A DNA stretch of 64,000 bases from Plecoglossus altivelis (lineage: Eukaryota; Chordata; Actinopteri; Osmeriformes; Plecoglossidae), in assembly GCA_036571765.1 (NCBI GenBank), contig BROE01000003.1, positions 16,423,452 to 16,487,451 of the forward strand. The letters are read 5' to 3'. Shown piece by piece: positions 12,301-26,911 of the stretch. The position numbers were made by a program, and so were the translations under genes. Under the pieces are notes generated by a model, which was given only the letters and a program-made list of their open reading frames with translations, did no database searches and was not told the DNA's origin. Numbering within the stretch: position 1 is the first letter of the stretch; the number at the start of each line of letters is the position of its first letter.

Positions 12301-15300
12301 GGACAAACAGCCGTCTGTAGTGGTCCTACACGGTGACCACGACACCGGGCAGACGTTTCAATGAAGACAAGGAGGTTGTTGAGCAAGTGTCCTCCCAAAT
12401 CAAGCTTGGACAGCGTGACTCTGATTAGGAGTCTGGTGAAAGAGCCTCTTTCTTGTCTCCATGGGGACATTCCAGGCCATTAGAGCAGATGAGTGCTCCT
12501 CTGTTTGTCCCTCGCTAGCGACCTCTGGCTTTGGGGTCAGTGATGTCGCACTAGCTGAAGGTGTGGTTTGAACACGCACACGGCGAGCCATGTGATGAAA
12601 ACCATCAAGGTTCCAGAAGAGACAGCTGGAACAGGTCCGTTTGGTTAGGTTCTGTGTTCTGTGGTTCTGTGGATCTGTGTAGTTTCTATGTGGTTCTGTA
12701 CCTCTACTGTAGAATGGACAGCTTACTCTACTCCAATAAGGTTCGGTCAAAACTGGCAGTAAGCAATGAAGATGGGAGTTTAGTGAAAACGTTGGTAAAT
12801 AACGAATATATCAAGTGCTCTGTGGTTGGGGCCATTCAAACAACCACATCAAAAACTGTCTGTAATTGAAAGCTTTAAATCAAGAGACAGAGTGAGAGAG
12901 AACGGACGCTCATTTGTTTAAAAAAAAATCTTATTAAAATGTTTGACACACTCATGTAGTTTTGTGTGACTGAAGTGGGATTCTCAGTTTCAGTCACACA
13001 GTGAGCCTAAAGTTCACAAGAGAATGCAACTTGGCAAGGCAGATTTTATGACACAGCCACAAAACCTTACCCGGATATTGCATTCTGGGACATTGACTTC
13101 TACTGAATGTGGCAAACCAACACTCATAAGAATAGAGGAAAAGAGAACGTAAGGTGGGGACAGAATGAAAAGCAAAAACAGACAGAAACAAAAGACAGAG
13201 AGAGAGGCTGACAGACAAACAGACAGACAGACAGACAGTCGGGCAGACAGACAGACAGACAGACAGACAGGAGCAAGAAAGCGAGAGAGAGACAGGACCT
13301 CTTGTCTGACAGATATTGATGTAGTAGGTACCAGTCTGCATCCTGCGAAGGTAATTCCAGGCTCAAGGGGTGTTTATGAGAGTGAAGACTGGAGCTGTTC
13401 TCTCTGTGACCTCTAACCCTGACCTTGGGATCAGTACAGCCATGGGGAACGCGTCGATCTAACTCACAGCCAAACTGTTACTCAGCCAAGCCAGTTTTGT
13501 TTCGCCTTTACACAAAAAGTCAAGAATCAAGACTAATTATTTCTTGCCCTGTGAAATTGAAGTAAGCATGCAAGGAAAATAAATGACACGATCAACTATT
13601 CCAACCATCGGACTGATGGGGACTGTAAGGGGAGGGTCATGGAAAACCAAACAGTTAGGTCAAAATGTTCTCTGTTCCCCTAGCCCCCCCTGCAGACATG
13701 AAGACCAGGGGGCTGGTTGGAGGGGGGCCGGGGGGCCGGGGGGCACTGGCGAGCCCCAGCCTCCACTGACCCCACGGTGTCTTCCTGTTTCACCTCCCTT
13801 CAAGATGAACCTCTATTGGATTAGCATCAGCCCGAGGGGGAGATGAAATGGATATCAGGGGTAACCGCAGAGGGAGCACAAAGGGAGTCCCTCCACTGTT
13901 TTAAGTCCAAGTGGAATTTAAGGCATCTGTGTTTGTTTGTAATTGGCTGTGTTTGGGGGGCTGATTCTGACATCCTGCCAAGCCTCAGGGTAGAGTGGAG
14001 GTTGTCCCCGCACGGTGCTCCTCCAACCCCCCTCCCCCCTCCGACTGACACGCCTCAAACCTCCCATCCGTCGCTGCAGCCCTGAGCCGCTGAAACCTCC
14101 AGGTCGGCCCTCTCTTACTTTTATGTCACGCGGATAAAAGGACCCAGGACTGAGGGCGGACAGATCAACGCCCCGTGACCCAGTCTTTACCCTTTGCTTT
14201 TCCCCGCTTGGGGTTATCCAAGATGGGGGTGGGGTGTGGGGGTTCGGGGGGTGGGTGGGTGGGTGGGTGTTCGTCAGGACGTCAGAGCACTTGTGGCAGA
14301 GGAACAGGGCGGCTAACAGCTTTCTGCTGACAGATCCTCTCCTCACTCCCCACCACATGTCTGGTGCAGTCGAGGTGGCCTCCCCCACACCTCCCCTCCT
14401 ATCAGTGAAGGTCTGACCTCTGGTACATACATGTTATGTAGGTGCTTCAGCAACACATGACAGTCCAATCTACAGTCTTGCTTTTTCTGAAGTAATATGG
14501 TTCGTCTCTACTTGAATAATGAACATTGACACAAGCGGTGACTCAAATTAAAAAGTATGTGTTTTCTTGGAGAGCAAGTCAAGGGTGGTCACGAAAGCAA
14601 AAGTTTGTCAAATAACTCATCGGAAAACGGCTGAATGCGATCATGGAATTCAAATTCTGACATCGGAAAGACTTTCTCGTTACAAACAGTGCCATGTGAC
14701 CCTCCAAGCCGGCGTCCATGAGCACACCGCTGCTCCTCCTGGGGTGAGAGGTCGGCTCAGTGACCGTTCCTGGACGCTCCTCTGAGGGTTTTGCCCCAGC
14801 CCCAGCAACCAAAACACAAGAGGGCAGAACAGCAGGACAGTCTGCCACCCCCCAACCCCACACCCCCCACCCTCCCTGGCCCCCTCTCCCTTGGAACCAG
14901 GCAGCGAGGGAGGGAAGGAAGGCAGGATCAGGGTCTCTCCCCTGCACAAACACAGACAGGGTCGTGGGTCATCCGGGGAGCTCACACAGAGCTTTCATCC
15001 CAGAGAAGCTCATTTCAGGGGAATGCAGCCCCTTTCTCTATCTAGATAGGGGCCACTCCGTGGGCTCTCTGTGGCGGTGTTGAACCCTGGATTGCCGAGG
15101 TTGTTCCTTCAGACCCCCTTTTGTTTTCCTTGGGTCCTGTGCCTCCTGCACACCAAGCCTGGCTGGACCAGCCTCTTCTGTGGGAAGAGCAAGCCAGGTC
15201 AGCTAACCCAGGGTTCTGTTACAATCCAAACACCCGCTTATACAGTATCAAGCCGGGACAAAGAAGGGACCTGGGTCAGAGATGGTATTCCAGAATGTTC

Positions 15301-15340
15301 TGCCCACCTCTGACATCTGAAATGAGGTGAGCGTCTGATA
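9370..15340. other. intergenic DNA, third part
   Basis: No gene was recognised. C-rich tracts lie at 10286-10296 and around 14.83-14.88 kb, G-rich tracts at 13716-13745 and 14224-14270, and a CAGA tetranucleotide repeat at about 13200-13271. Remaining ORFs are short, overlapping and without motifs. Confidence 0.6.
13200..13271. repeat. CAGA tetranucleotide microsatellite
   Basis: Repeated CAGA/GACA units, interrupted once by CAGTCGGG. Confidence 0.93.
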
Positions 15341-16540
15341 TTGTCCTGCTCTGTGAAAATCCACAATGACATCACACGCACAAATCGAGTTACCTGTTTT
15401 TATTCAATCACTGGAACATATAAACTGTGTCAATCTGAGCGTGTTGAACACAATAGCACAGACATTGTTACTATGGAGAAATGAGGCTTTGGTGTAGAAT
15501 GCATGGTCCTGTGTGTTTATTTGCCTGCTAACCTCTATAAACCTAACTCAGATGTAATTGGGCTATTACATTGTTTATATATGAGCCCAAACCAAATTAT
15601 AGTCAATCAACTCTACACAGCCCTAGAAATACATTAACTGAAGTAGCATGAATGCGGTAATGAGAAGTACATGTTTAATTATATTCTTTTACATTAACGT
15701 GCATATAGATAATATACAGGCTAAATCTGACTAAACCTACAGCACCTAGGACCAAAATGAATTCTAAGTTACGAGTAAACTGCATTAAAATATCTGGGAA
15801 ATGAATGGAAAAGAAGATGATACTATTTTGAGATCGACAGCATTTGACTTCTATTAAGTTGTCCTTGAATACGAGTCTTTGTCTTTGTGCATCACGCCTC
15901 ACCTCCCCTAAAACTCCATCTTTACATCTAACGAAAGACGAAGTTGCACACCATCCAAAACACCTATTGCGCAATATAAAATGCAAAGAATAGAACCAAA
16001 TTGCAAACGCAAACGGAATACATGCTGAATTCTTACTGCAATCATTTACTTTGATGATTTCCGAACAAACCACATCTGGCTTTCTCTAGCCATATTAAAG
16101 TGAACATCAAAATTGCAGGACGTTAGTGTAATTTTTCCAGAATGCTCAACATACGTTGCACTCTCTGCCTGCAATCAATTTGGAAACCATTAACAGTGGG
16201 ACTCACTATCTTCATTATCTCAAGTGCTTTTGCAGACGAACTGATTCTGCACCAGCTTTCTGTTAAAGACATGGCAGGCAGCTGTCAACCACAAAAACTG
16301 AAAATGTACAGATATCACGCCGTCGATTCACAAACTCCCCGTTCCCTAGTATTGGGAATTCTGCGTAAGGAGATAGTTGGAAACCATCCTGATTGGGCCA
16401 GTGTACTGTGTGGATACTGTCTGCTAGTATGGAACCTCAACTCTTCAAAAGAACCTTCTGAGAACCATCTTCTCAGAACCCTCCCATGTGCCCCTAACTT
16501 GAATAATCAGGAGTACTACCTCACTGTTTAAATTACCAAC
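15340..16540. other. AT-rich, low-repeat block; candidate conserved non-coding element
   Basis: Unlike its neighbours, this block lacks microsatellites and is rich in TAAT/ATTA cores, including a palindromic pair (15553-15570). A 129-codon ORF (16142-16531) crosses the end but has no recognised domain. Regulatory function is inferred from composition and nearness to alx4 only. Confidence 0.35.
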
Positions 16541-16570
16541 AAGAGAGAGAGAGCGAGAGAGAGAGAGAGC

Positions 16571-16624
<54 letters not shown>
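16541..16624. repeat. GA/CT microsatellite
   Basis: A nearly pure (GA)n run with a few GC and AA interruptions. Confidence 0.95.
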
Positions 16625-16626
<2 letters not shown>

Positions 16627-16679
16627 GCTTCAGCCTACACATGGTGCGACCACAACATGTGATGCTCCAATTATCCACA

Positions 16680-18735
16680 TGCCATCAGTCAAATGGAAAA
16701 CACTGACAGTGCCTCATTGTACAGATCGAGAATTTCAATTGTTTCTCAAGAACGGCCAGGGGTTCCTCTTCTAAGTTTAGAAACCGGGTTTTATATTTCT
16801 AAATATCTGTAGGAAGAGTACGCCCCTGCGATCCAAGATATCGCAACTTGTGTGTCTGTGAGACGACTGAAGACTGAGGCGAGATTCTGACCTCCTGTTT
16901 TGGGCGATCGGATAGAGGAACCCTGCTGTCCTCCTTGGAGTCTTCCTCGCCCCTTCCTCTCCCACGCACACCTCCCAAACGTCTCTGGGCTCAGGGATGA
17001 GTCTGGGTTAAGGAAGGGATTTCGAGAGACAATCGGCATCTGTTGGCGTGTTGACATTCACAGAGACTGGGGCCAAAAGGTGCTGATCAGTGATACTGTT
17101 TCACGCGCCTGTTCTGCTCCCACACGGAATCCTCTGCGTGTTCATGAATCCCTTTGACTCCCTGTGAAAGGTGGAGGGAGGACAAGTTCTCCAAGCTGTT
17201 GAGATGCTGATGGACGGAGCCGTCCCCGCGCCTTGTTGGGCCCGTCATGGGTTAACCGTGGACGGACAGGATAAAGAACTGGGAGAATACTGCGTCCCTC
17301 TGTCCCCCTCCTTGGGCCTGTTTATTGAATTATAGATCTGTACAACCGCTGGCTCTTTGCTCTCTCTCCTCATCTCTGGTTAATTTGATCAGAGAATCTG
17401 CTGACGCAGTGTGTGTGCCCAGCTCATGTGAAACCAATTTAAGCTACGCATAAAAATCTGGAGTCTCTCTGAGACCATGGGGCGCACCCCCATCTTGGAA
17501 GGAGAGAGGGACCCCCCCTCCGCCCCAAACCAAGACCTCCACGTGTGGGGTTCTCGCCCCTTGTCAATGTAAAGTCTTCAGGTGTCCTAATCACATTAGC
17601 TGGTATTGTACCATCATTAGTCAATATCCACTGTTGAAATGACCAAGCCTGTAACAGAGAGACAGGAAGCGCCAAAACATCCACACTGACACATAGCATC
17701 ACCAGAGGAGGCTGCCCGTCCGGTTGTCATGGCGATGGATCAACACCGTAGTGGAGGGTGTGTACCGTAGAAGAGTCATTGCTTTTGCTGAGGGGGTTAC
17801 CGTGGCGCAGCACCCGCAGTGTCGCCATGGCGGCCGTGGTCAACACTTTGGGGAAGTTGTGGCGTCGTATTATCTGGGGACCATGTTGTCTAGCATGACA
17901 TGATGACCTCTTGACTGAAAGCTGTGATTCAACGCCAATAGTATACTGTCACTCAGCTGTCTGTGGGAGTTCTATAATGCACTTGGATCACTGAGAATGA
18001 TCATTTGGAAACCTTGTAGCTTCGTGCAGGACTGTGTAAATAAAACCTACTCTACGCCCAAACCAAGACTGAACTCCAACTCCCAGCAGCTGTCCGAAAA
18101 CAGAAAGTGTGAACAAAGGCAACAGAACAATAACACCACATTGACTTCACATACGACCCGTTGGGAAATGTCACCCTAAGAATAACCCCCCCGAGACTCT
18201 CGACAGATGTGGGTCTGTGCGCTCCGGACCTCTGTGATGTGGCGGGCACACTGAAGGAGCGTTTGTTGAAGCTCAGCTGGTATTCCTTGAATTCCCAACG
18301 TTCCTTTAATTACCCCAGACTCCAAGTATGAGCTGGCTGGACTTCACAAGAGACAGGTTCAACTCCAGCTCCGCTTTCCATCAAGTCTGTTGTTTCTCTT
18401 AGCGATAGAGGACATATTTCTGATGTTTTCCTTTTATTTCCTTGAATAACATAACATCGGTCATCATGAGTGAAGCCGAGTCTGCTCTGCACAGACTTTA
18501 TTACATACTAAACAACGATTTGAGAGAGTTTAATTATTTGTTTTATTTTTTAGAAACACAAAGTTCAATAACAGGCATATTGAATATTATTACAAATATA
18601 TCAAAGTGTGTTTCCCCACCTATCAACAGCCTATTTTAACATGTGCTGTGAATATAGGTTGTTTTGGTTCTATCATGCATTCATCCTCCAAGCATCGACC
18701 AGAGCCCTCCTTGGCCCTCCCTTCTCCAACGCACG
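16680..18735. other. intergenic DNA, fourth part
   Basis: No gene was recognised. The sequence is mostly non-repetitive with no long open frames. Confidence 0.6.
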
Positions 18736-18870
18736 CACGTGCACACACACATGCACGCACACACACACACGCACACACACACACACGTACACACACACAC
18801 ACGTACACACACACACGTACACACACGCACACGCCCGCACACAAACAAACACAAACACACACACACGCCC
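18736..18870. repeat. CA microsatellite with regular ACGTAC interruptions
   Basis: (CA)n interrupted several times by CGTA and CGCA units. Confidence 0.93.
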
Positions 18871-19299
18871 ATCCCTTCACCCTAACCTGTCTTCTATGAG
18901 AACATCTGAAAGCAAGGGACTTTTACGGAGCCTGTTAGGGATCCAGAAGATCTCTCTGCCAACATAAACCCCAAAGGCGCTGGGCTGTTGAGACTGGCGA
19001 AAACCGATCCTTCTCTCAGACCGGGCTGGGTGATGCATACCTGCCCATGTTTCCTCCAGGAAGTCAAACACACCGACTGGAATCAAAACCATGATCCCCA
19101 TTTACTACAAAGCTTTTAGCTAGAGAGAATGTCATGGTTGAGTGACTTATATGTGCGTGACGCTCAGGACTTTACCCTGTAGCAAATGGGGTGTTTTGTG
19201 TTAGCGGTGGTTTACAGTATACCAGAGCGTCATAACACGACACCACTTTTTCTCTCGCTGCGCTCAGAGCCTATCATTGGGGACTGTGTTCGGGACGTT

Positions 19300-22058
19300 T
19301 CATAAATCAACCAGACTCTGTCACTGGTTTGTGGTAAATCTTCAATCACTTGCTTGTGTTTATTGGCATTACGTAAGGTGTGTAAGCTTTTTCTACAATC
19401 AATTGTAATCGTCAAGTTTGACCCCAAAAAATCCCATTTACTCAACTCAATAATCAACAAATGTTATCATTAGTTTGGGAAATATTTGGTACAATCATTA
19501 CCACCCTTCAGCGGTTATAGGCTTGTAAACTTAGTTTACGTGAAGGGAATACGTGATTTGCCTTTATAGGGCAGGTTGACTAACTATGCAGATGCAGGAC
19601 ATATCAGTGCACAATAAACAGGACTTAAATACCATATTTCATGAAAGGGAGAAGACTTTTTTTTACAAGATAAATTGCAATTAACGATGACGTCACTGCA
19701 GCAACAAGTCTCGTTAACAAATACCTGCACACCACGGAAAGGTCCGGAGAAATACAACCCAAGACCGATTGTTTGTGAAATTTCAGATTTGGTCATTTAC
19801 TTCAACACGTACATGGATATATATATGGATATAAGTATATATGACTTGACAATAATAATGATAATTTTCTAAATGTACTTGTACGGTCGGGAAAAGACGT
19901 GTCAGATGATCTTTTCCAATTGCGATAATTATTAGAACTATAGCACTAATTTGAATAGCCTATTGCTAACTGTCTGAAAATAATCTTAGGCGCATAAAAT
20001 GTACGTTTTATCAACATCAACATTAGATACATTATTGAGATAATCCAGTCTTGAAAAAATAGACTAAATAAGACTAAAATAACATTCGATTGTAAGATAA
20101 ATATACATATCAACCATTCATAATCAAACATTAAGATGAACTAATAGAATACAACGTCCATTCCATTATTGTATTCGCCATGCAAAAATCAACGAGAAAC
20201 ATCTCCTCTAAATTGATTAGTTCACACCATATTGAGTCAACTGACACGCACATAATTTATCTTCTGGCTAAGGGAAGAACCCCTCTCATTCATGAATATG
20301 ATAGGCAATTCTAAATTAGTTTCGAATGGTTTTAGGGCTTGTTAAACGAATGAAAGCATTAACATGCAGATACCAAAAAGATAATATAATGACCCTCGTA
20401 TATCGTGCGTGTCCAGACCATTCAACTAGCGAACTTGTAGGCCTAAAATGTAGCCTAATATCATGCGCCAAGTTTACTTTCGATGTAATTTCCCTCAGCA
20501 GTAGTTTCTCAAGGCTATGAAATAAGCTATAGGCTATTGGGTTTTAATATTAATACTAAGCCATTATTGCCGATTATCACTGGCCTTTTTTTATTGTCCC
20601 CTCGTGAAAACAGCAGGCTATTTATTAACAGATGACGATTCAGTCTAAAATATGTTAACGTTCAGTATAAAAAATGATGCTATTGTGTATTTGTTTTTCA
20701 TTTTCTGAATGTTCAATTCTAAATGTTATAGTGATTGTAGGCCTATTAATATCTTCATAATTTGTAAATTATGTTAGATCATTAACTTGAGGTAATTTGA
20801 GGGTGATAGTGAAAGAGTCAATAAAAATCCACTTCGCAAAATATAGTAAAAAGAATACTATTAAAAAACAAACACAAGGTTACATGGGGTGGTATGGGCC
20901 CTTGGCTGGTGATTGCGACAATGTTGTTCACATAGAAGTAAGACTGAGAGGATCGGTCGGAAATGACTATTTGATCATTTGAACAGAACCGTCGAGGGTA
21001 TCACAAAAACTGAAACATGAAATAGGTGTGATGTTATGCTGTTAAATCATATGTTATGGTTCGCTGTAAGTAGTCGATATCGCGAGGAGGATGTCATGAA
21101 TTGAACCGGCAAACTTGGTGCCAGCAAAATTGGGCCACCGATAATTGCTAATTCACCACATAAATCTTTATAATTGGTCCACTCCCTCACATTCACCTCG
21201 AGTCTGCAGAGTTACAAATAAATGTAGGCTAATGTGTCCATTTAAATCATGTTTAAAAGCCCAACTGAATCTTTTTGTTGAAGATCTGTCATTTCACAGG
21301 GAGACAAATGCACAAAAGAGTTGTTCCTTTCTGTTAAATATTCTGTTATTTAGGGCTAATCCCCGAAACACTGTTGCATATACGCATGCACCTCACAAAG
21401 TCTAAAAAACATGTTGGCTATTTGTGTTGTGTGATAGTCTACCTGAATTCTTGTAGGCTTATTTATAAATATAATGGCTACATGCCTTCCAGTCCCCTCG
21501 CCAATAAGGTCTAAAATATTTATTTTGGAACATAAAATAAATAACTCCGAACTTTCTCATAAATAAATGCACAGCCATGGAATTGCACTTCAGGGCTGCT
21601 TCTATAGGCCCATCAAAGCACCTATATTCATCCCTAATTGCATTAACGTCATGTGTTGTGTCTCCCGCGTGTTTACAAAAAAAGTAGTTCAGCAAGGATT
21701 GACCTCCCATCTCCAGTGTCTGCATAATAACGGTGGACAAGTTCACTTCACATCTATGAGCGAGAGAGTCTGAGTGGCGTGTACTTATCGTGGACCGTGG
21801 GGCGGCATCGACTGTAGAGCATTTCTGTTACCTTGGTAAACCTTGAGGGGGCTTTCAGCATTTGTTCAGTCTGCAGCCTCTGGAAAACATCTGATTCGTT
21901 TCATAACCAGTCCCAGATGCGGTAGTGTGTGCTAGAGAGTGTGTCTGACCGCGTTTGTGTTTGTCAGCCTACACGAGAACTTGAGGAGAATATCTGAGTC
22001 GAGCTGCAAGAGAAAGGGACAACCGTTTGGGATTTTGAGATTCTAACCGTTTTTAGGA
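19300..22058. promoter_or_regulatory. alx4 upstream region: candidate promoter and conserved non-coding DNA, ending in the 5' UTR
   Basis: AT-rich DNA with no microsatellite and no recognised coding sequence leads directly to the alx4 start codon. It contains a full CRE octamer (19688-19695), many TAAT-type homeodomain cores and a TATAAATA at 21464-21471 that could be a TATA box, though it lies about 590 bp before the ATG. The last 270 bp or so (from about 21780) have less AT and read like a 5' UTR. Conservation is inferred, not measured. Confidence 0.4.
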
Positions 22059-22404
22059 ATGAACGCAGATACGTGCGTTTCATATTGCGATATGACATCC
22101 ATGGATTCATATTATAACTCATCTACTGCCCAAGGTAGAGATCATCAGGCGAACCCATTTAGGACATTCCAAACGAGTGAAACAAAGTATAGCCCGACGT
22201 TCATACCGGGCAAAGGACAGAGTTACGGTGAGAAGTCTCGCAGTCCTTTTGAACAGGAGTGCCAGTCATTGGATGGCGCTGCTGAGGAGAACACCTTCAA
22301 CAAATACCACCTCTTCATGCAGCGACCTTCAAGCAAAACTCCCCCCGAAGGCAACAAACTGCACCAGGAAAGCGGACACAACGGAGCGCTCATCCCTTGC
22401 TATG
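22059..22404 (+). CDS. alx4: alx4 coding exon 1
   Basis: It encodes residues 1-115 plus the first base of codon 116, followed by the donor GTGAGT at 22405. The region is S/T/Q-rich and ends in the conserved IPCYA, completed by exon 2. Reading past the donor would add only GESNMV and a stop, so the splice is needed. Confidence 0.96.
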
Positions 22405-23051
22405 GTGAGTCCAACATGGTGTAGAAAGGAAAGTTTGTGAACTTCAAAACAATCCGCAACCGCAGCTAACAGGCAAATACGATATGGCTATTGCATTGTC
22501 TCCATGTGTAGCGATTAAAGGGGATATTTCAGAGTGTAACCGACCATGGAATAAGTTGGAGGTGAAATGGTTGAAGACACGTAGGCTTGTTTTTGTGTGT
22601 TTGTGGACACTGCATAACCACATAAGGGACGGAGTCGTGGTGAAGTCAACACAATAATGCGTAATTGGGCAACGCAAAACGTTTTTTTGTTTGTTTTTTA
22701 AATAATTTTACAATTTACGAAATATTATTCAAAATACCGCAATTTCATTTGTCATTGGCGTATTTGTTAGAATAAAATAATATATCACATTTTTGTAGGC
22801 CCATAGATTTGTAGCTTTCCAACATCTCGTGCACACTAAGTTAAACAGTCACAGCAAAAAACCATAGGCCAAATTACGATTATGTCAAAGACTGAACTTG
22901 CTGTTACCGTGTAAGAAACAGGACAGACATATATTTCAGATTTATTTGACTGATGCCCTGAGAAGCATGAGTTGTCTTTATTTTTGACGTTGTTATAGCC
23001 TATAGGTCTAAGATTGATCACGCGGACGAGCCTATAGAAAAACAAGTGTTT

Positions 23052-23115
<64 letters not shown>

Positions 23116-26100
23116 AACAGAAAAATGCAATGTGCAGCAATAACGATTGCAGTTCAAGTAATTTTTATGCAACCATAAAGACTCTTTAGTTTATGTAGAA
23201 TCATGATTATCAATGTACTGAAAAAAAAAGTTTTTCCCATGACTACATAAGTCATTAGCAAGTGCCATAACTATACTTATTTCTTTAGACTTATACAGCT
23301 CAAAACGAGATTCGATAGGTCTACTTGATATGTCTGCTTGTAATGGAATTAAGAACCATCAATTCACAGGTTTCTAGATTGTTCTGATCAGAACGCATGT
23401 ATCCTTAAAAGGGCATGCGTTTCTCTGAGGTCGCCAAACATTCGAAGTTTGCCTTATCATGATATACACTTTCAATCAATAAAAAATGGTAACGGCTAAA
23501 TAATCATTGAATGGAAGACGACGGTAGACCAGTTGTACGTTTGCACATGCTCTTAAGGTTTTAGGATAAACGGTGTCTGGAAAATAACGCAGGCCTAGTA
23601 CTATAGTCATTTAAAAAATAAAACTATATTGTTTATAGCCGAAGAAGTAAAACCATCGTGAAAATGGGGATCATTTATGATTGAGTTGGGTTTTGTTTTC
23701 AACAATTACCTAGGTCAATTAAGCAGCTACACGGTAAATATTGTTCCTGTTATATTGAGGCTCAAGTTCAAAGCCACATTGAACAAAATACTGTAGGTCC
23801 TAAAAATGACAGCAACAAGATAAATGCAACTTTCGGTCAAGTCATTGTAATTGTAACATGGACATTAAATAAGTAGGCTACAATTTCGTTTTATTTCAAG
23901 AATACTCACAGGCCATGTAACGGCCTACTCGTTCATGTCAACACGAACTCGTGTGTATGAAGATTTAGATTTTTATACCATCTATGATGTTAAATGGAAT
24001 GAAAATATATGTCCTCCTTTTAATGTCATTAATAAACGTAAGCGTGAAAACCCAAAACAATGCATGAACTGAGTGCAAACTGAGGTATTATCACCATAGA
24101 TTATGCAGAATAGACCAAAATGTCTAAACTAAATGCTTTCAAAACCGATAAATAATTTAGAAATCGTGTGCGTTTGCCACAATTGAAAATTGGAAAACGA
24201 ATTCAACTTCTGACGTCAAAGCTCAATTTAAAGTAGAAAGTTTATAAGTATATATATGGGCCAGTCAGTAAATGTACAAATACTGTTGAGGGAGAAAACA
24301 GATTTAATGTGGACAGTTGAGGTTGCTACTTTCTAATTGTTTAATAACAGAGATATTCAGAGATGCCAGCACTTGCCCTTGCCAAAGCATACCTCATAAA
24401 GCGCAACATTACGTGACAGCACACAATTGTTTTTGGGCCTGTTATTTTTTTTGCTTAAATCACCCACATACTTAGAGTGTTCTTTTCTTAAAGGTGAGAG
24501 CTATTACCTTCTGCTGGGATATAGACCCCTGCATTCAAGTCAACATTTGGCAAAAGCAATGACAGAACCATTTAAACTCCATCATGCATTATGTTTCCCC
24601 AGAGGAAAGCTCCGAGATGTTATTATTTAAAATGTTGCAGCCAGATGAACGCTTCGTCATCATAGCTTCGGGGAGGATAAGTTGGTTCGACGCCAAAACC
24701 TCAGGCGTCAACAGACTTGTGCTATCCCGTGTGGTCCTCAATGGGAGATGCGTTGCACAAACAATAATCCATTATCTCCATCAGCAAAATAAAATAAAAA
24801 ACTGTACGCAGAAAACCCCCTGCTATAGACATCTCCCCTCTCGATGTTTCGGGCCACACAGAGGTTTTGCAAATGAATCATCGCTAGATACAAAGCTTTG
24901 TCTTGAATGAATAGCCTGGATGTGCTTCAGCCAATGTCTAAACGCAAACCAAAACTCAACATTGAACTATTGTGCAGATATGAAATAAATAAACAAAAAC
25001 GCAGTATAATCATCTCACACATTGCGAGAATGTTCAGCGTTAGCACTTAATGGTTTCACGCTGTGACTGGGGCGTTGAAACGTTTCTTGGAATCACACCC
25101 GCTTACTACAATGCCTCTAAATTAGAAAAATTGTGTTTTCCTTATTAACACCAGTGTGATAATATACTTTCCAGTAGCCACAGGCTTTAGGGCAGAGGGT
25201 ACACTTCCAAAAATGTTTGCCTGTTTGGGGTATAAAGCAAACTAGCTACTACAACAACTGGGGATTTACAAATGAGTGTTGCAGTTTAGATTACACTTTT
25301 CAATACTTAGAGGATAGAGCCTGAGGTGATTTCAACAGCATGACGTCTCAACAGGAACCACTGTAGCTTCGAGGCTGGGGTTTTTAGCAGTGACATCGGT
25401 GGCTGAGAGCGATAGGAACCGCCGTACCTGACCACAGCAACGAACGAAATCAAACCGCTGGAACTGATCGAGCGCTGCGCAGTTTGAAGGAATGCAGGCG
25501 AGCGCTACAGGAGAGCTAGCCATTAATCCGGGACAGATGTGCATTACTGGCTTCTATAGTTATTATTCATACCGCTCAAACACAAGTCGCTCCAAAGCCA
25601 CAGAGTGTCCCGGAGGTGACAAAGTCGGACTGGTTTACGTAACCTCTTCTCACCAGTACCCTGTGTAAATAGACGAACAGTCAAAATGGATGTGGAGTTG
25701 AGGCGGTGTTCTGACTGATGGAGGAGTGTTCTTAAGGATGTCACACTAGCGCTGGGGTGAATGTTTACATACACATCCTCTTACCTCAGGAGGGGGGTGA
25801 GAGCGGGGTGGGGGGGGGGGTGAGAGGGTCTCAGAGTAGTAATTGCTTCATGGTCAGGGTCTATTTTGGGTTTTCAGCTGTGACAGCCCTGATACAATCC
25901 TGTGGACAGTCACCCCTAACACGGTCTTGTCTTACAGTATTGTGTGTTTCCTCTGAAAGATAATTGACGATGAGAGAGTTTTGGAGTCTGTGTATGAGTG
26001 AAAGCTACTTAAGGGTTCAGAGGAACATCTGGGGAACAGAGACATGACTGAATGGGACAACATGAGTCTCACACCACGTTCTGGTCTTGATGCAGACACC

Positions 26101-26911
26101 CAAGGGGTGACGTTCTGCTAACTGCCAAGGCCCAGCATCCGTTCTGCTGGGAAAAGAACACTGCTGGTGCCTGGTGGACATGGGATTTTGTAACTGGATG
26201 CTGAATGGAAAACCGTTTTCCAAACGTTTTACGTGGTTGTCCGAGTTTGGAATCGTTATGGAGATTTCTGATGTGTAGAACGGCAGGACCATTCTTTTAT
26301 GCTCGTTTTGTACAGAGTCCTATCCGGGAAAGTTAAAACGTGTTTCTCTGCATGTAAGCAAGAATAAGAGTTATTGGCTTAGTTGTACACGCATATGAAA
26401 ATGTACCCCTAATACTCTGTGTTAAAAGACCTAGAGAATTGATGTCACAGGATGTGTATGCGTAGATCACTACCACATTGCGCAGCCTTGATACGAACTA
26501 CGAGTACAAGAATGGTGCCATGTGTGGATCGATGTGAATGTCTAATATGCACGTTTGTGTGAGCAGACTTCTGTGACGCTGCCGACATCAGAGACCAACG
26601 TGCGGCGGCCAAGGAACGGAGAATATATGGACTTTTCCTTTTTAAGTCATGGTAGTCAGTGTAAACGATGCGAACGAGCATGTTAGAGGACTGAACCCAG
26701 AGATCCATGAGGAGATGGTGATTGCTCCCTCCCCTTACTGCTCCCCTTACTGTCCAACTCCATTAGCGTTAGAGGCTTTTCCTCCCTTGCTTGCCTCTGT
26801 GTTCTGCCTTTATAAAAAACACACAAAAAAACAGATCTCCCTCTAAAGCAGCAAGAGGGAGGTAGCTCTGGGCTCCACTTCCTGCCATCTCTTTTCCAGG
26901 GGGGAGATAGG

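Noticed and set aside
16142..16531. 129-codon + strand ORF with a hydrophobic, signal-like start
   Set aside because: There is no recognisable family, no repeat of the pattern nearby and AT-rich non-coding surroundings; probably chance.
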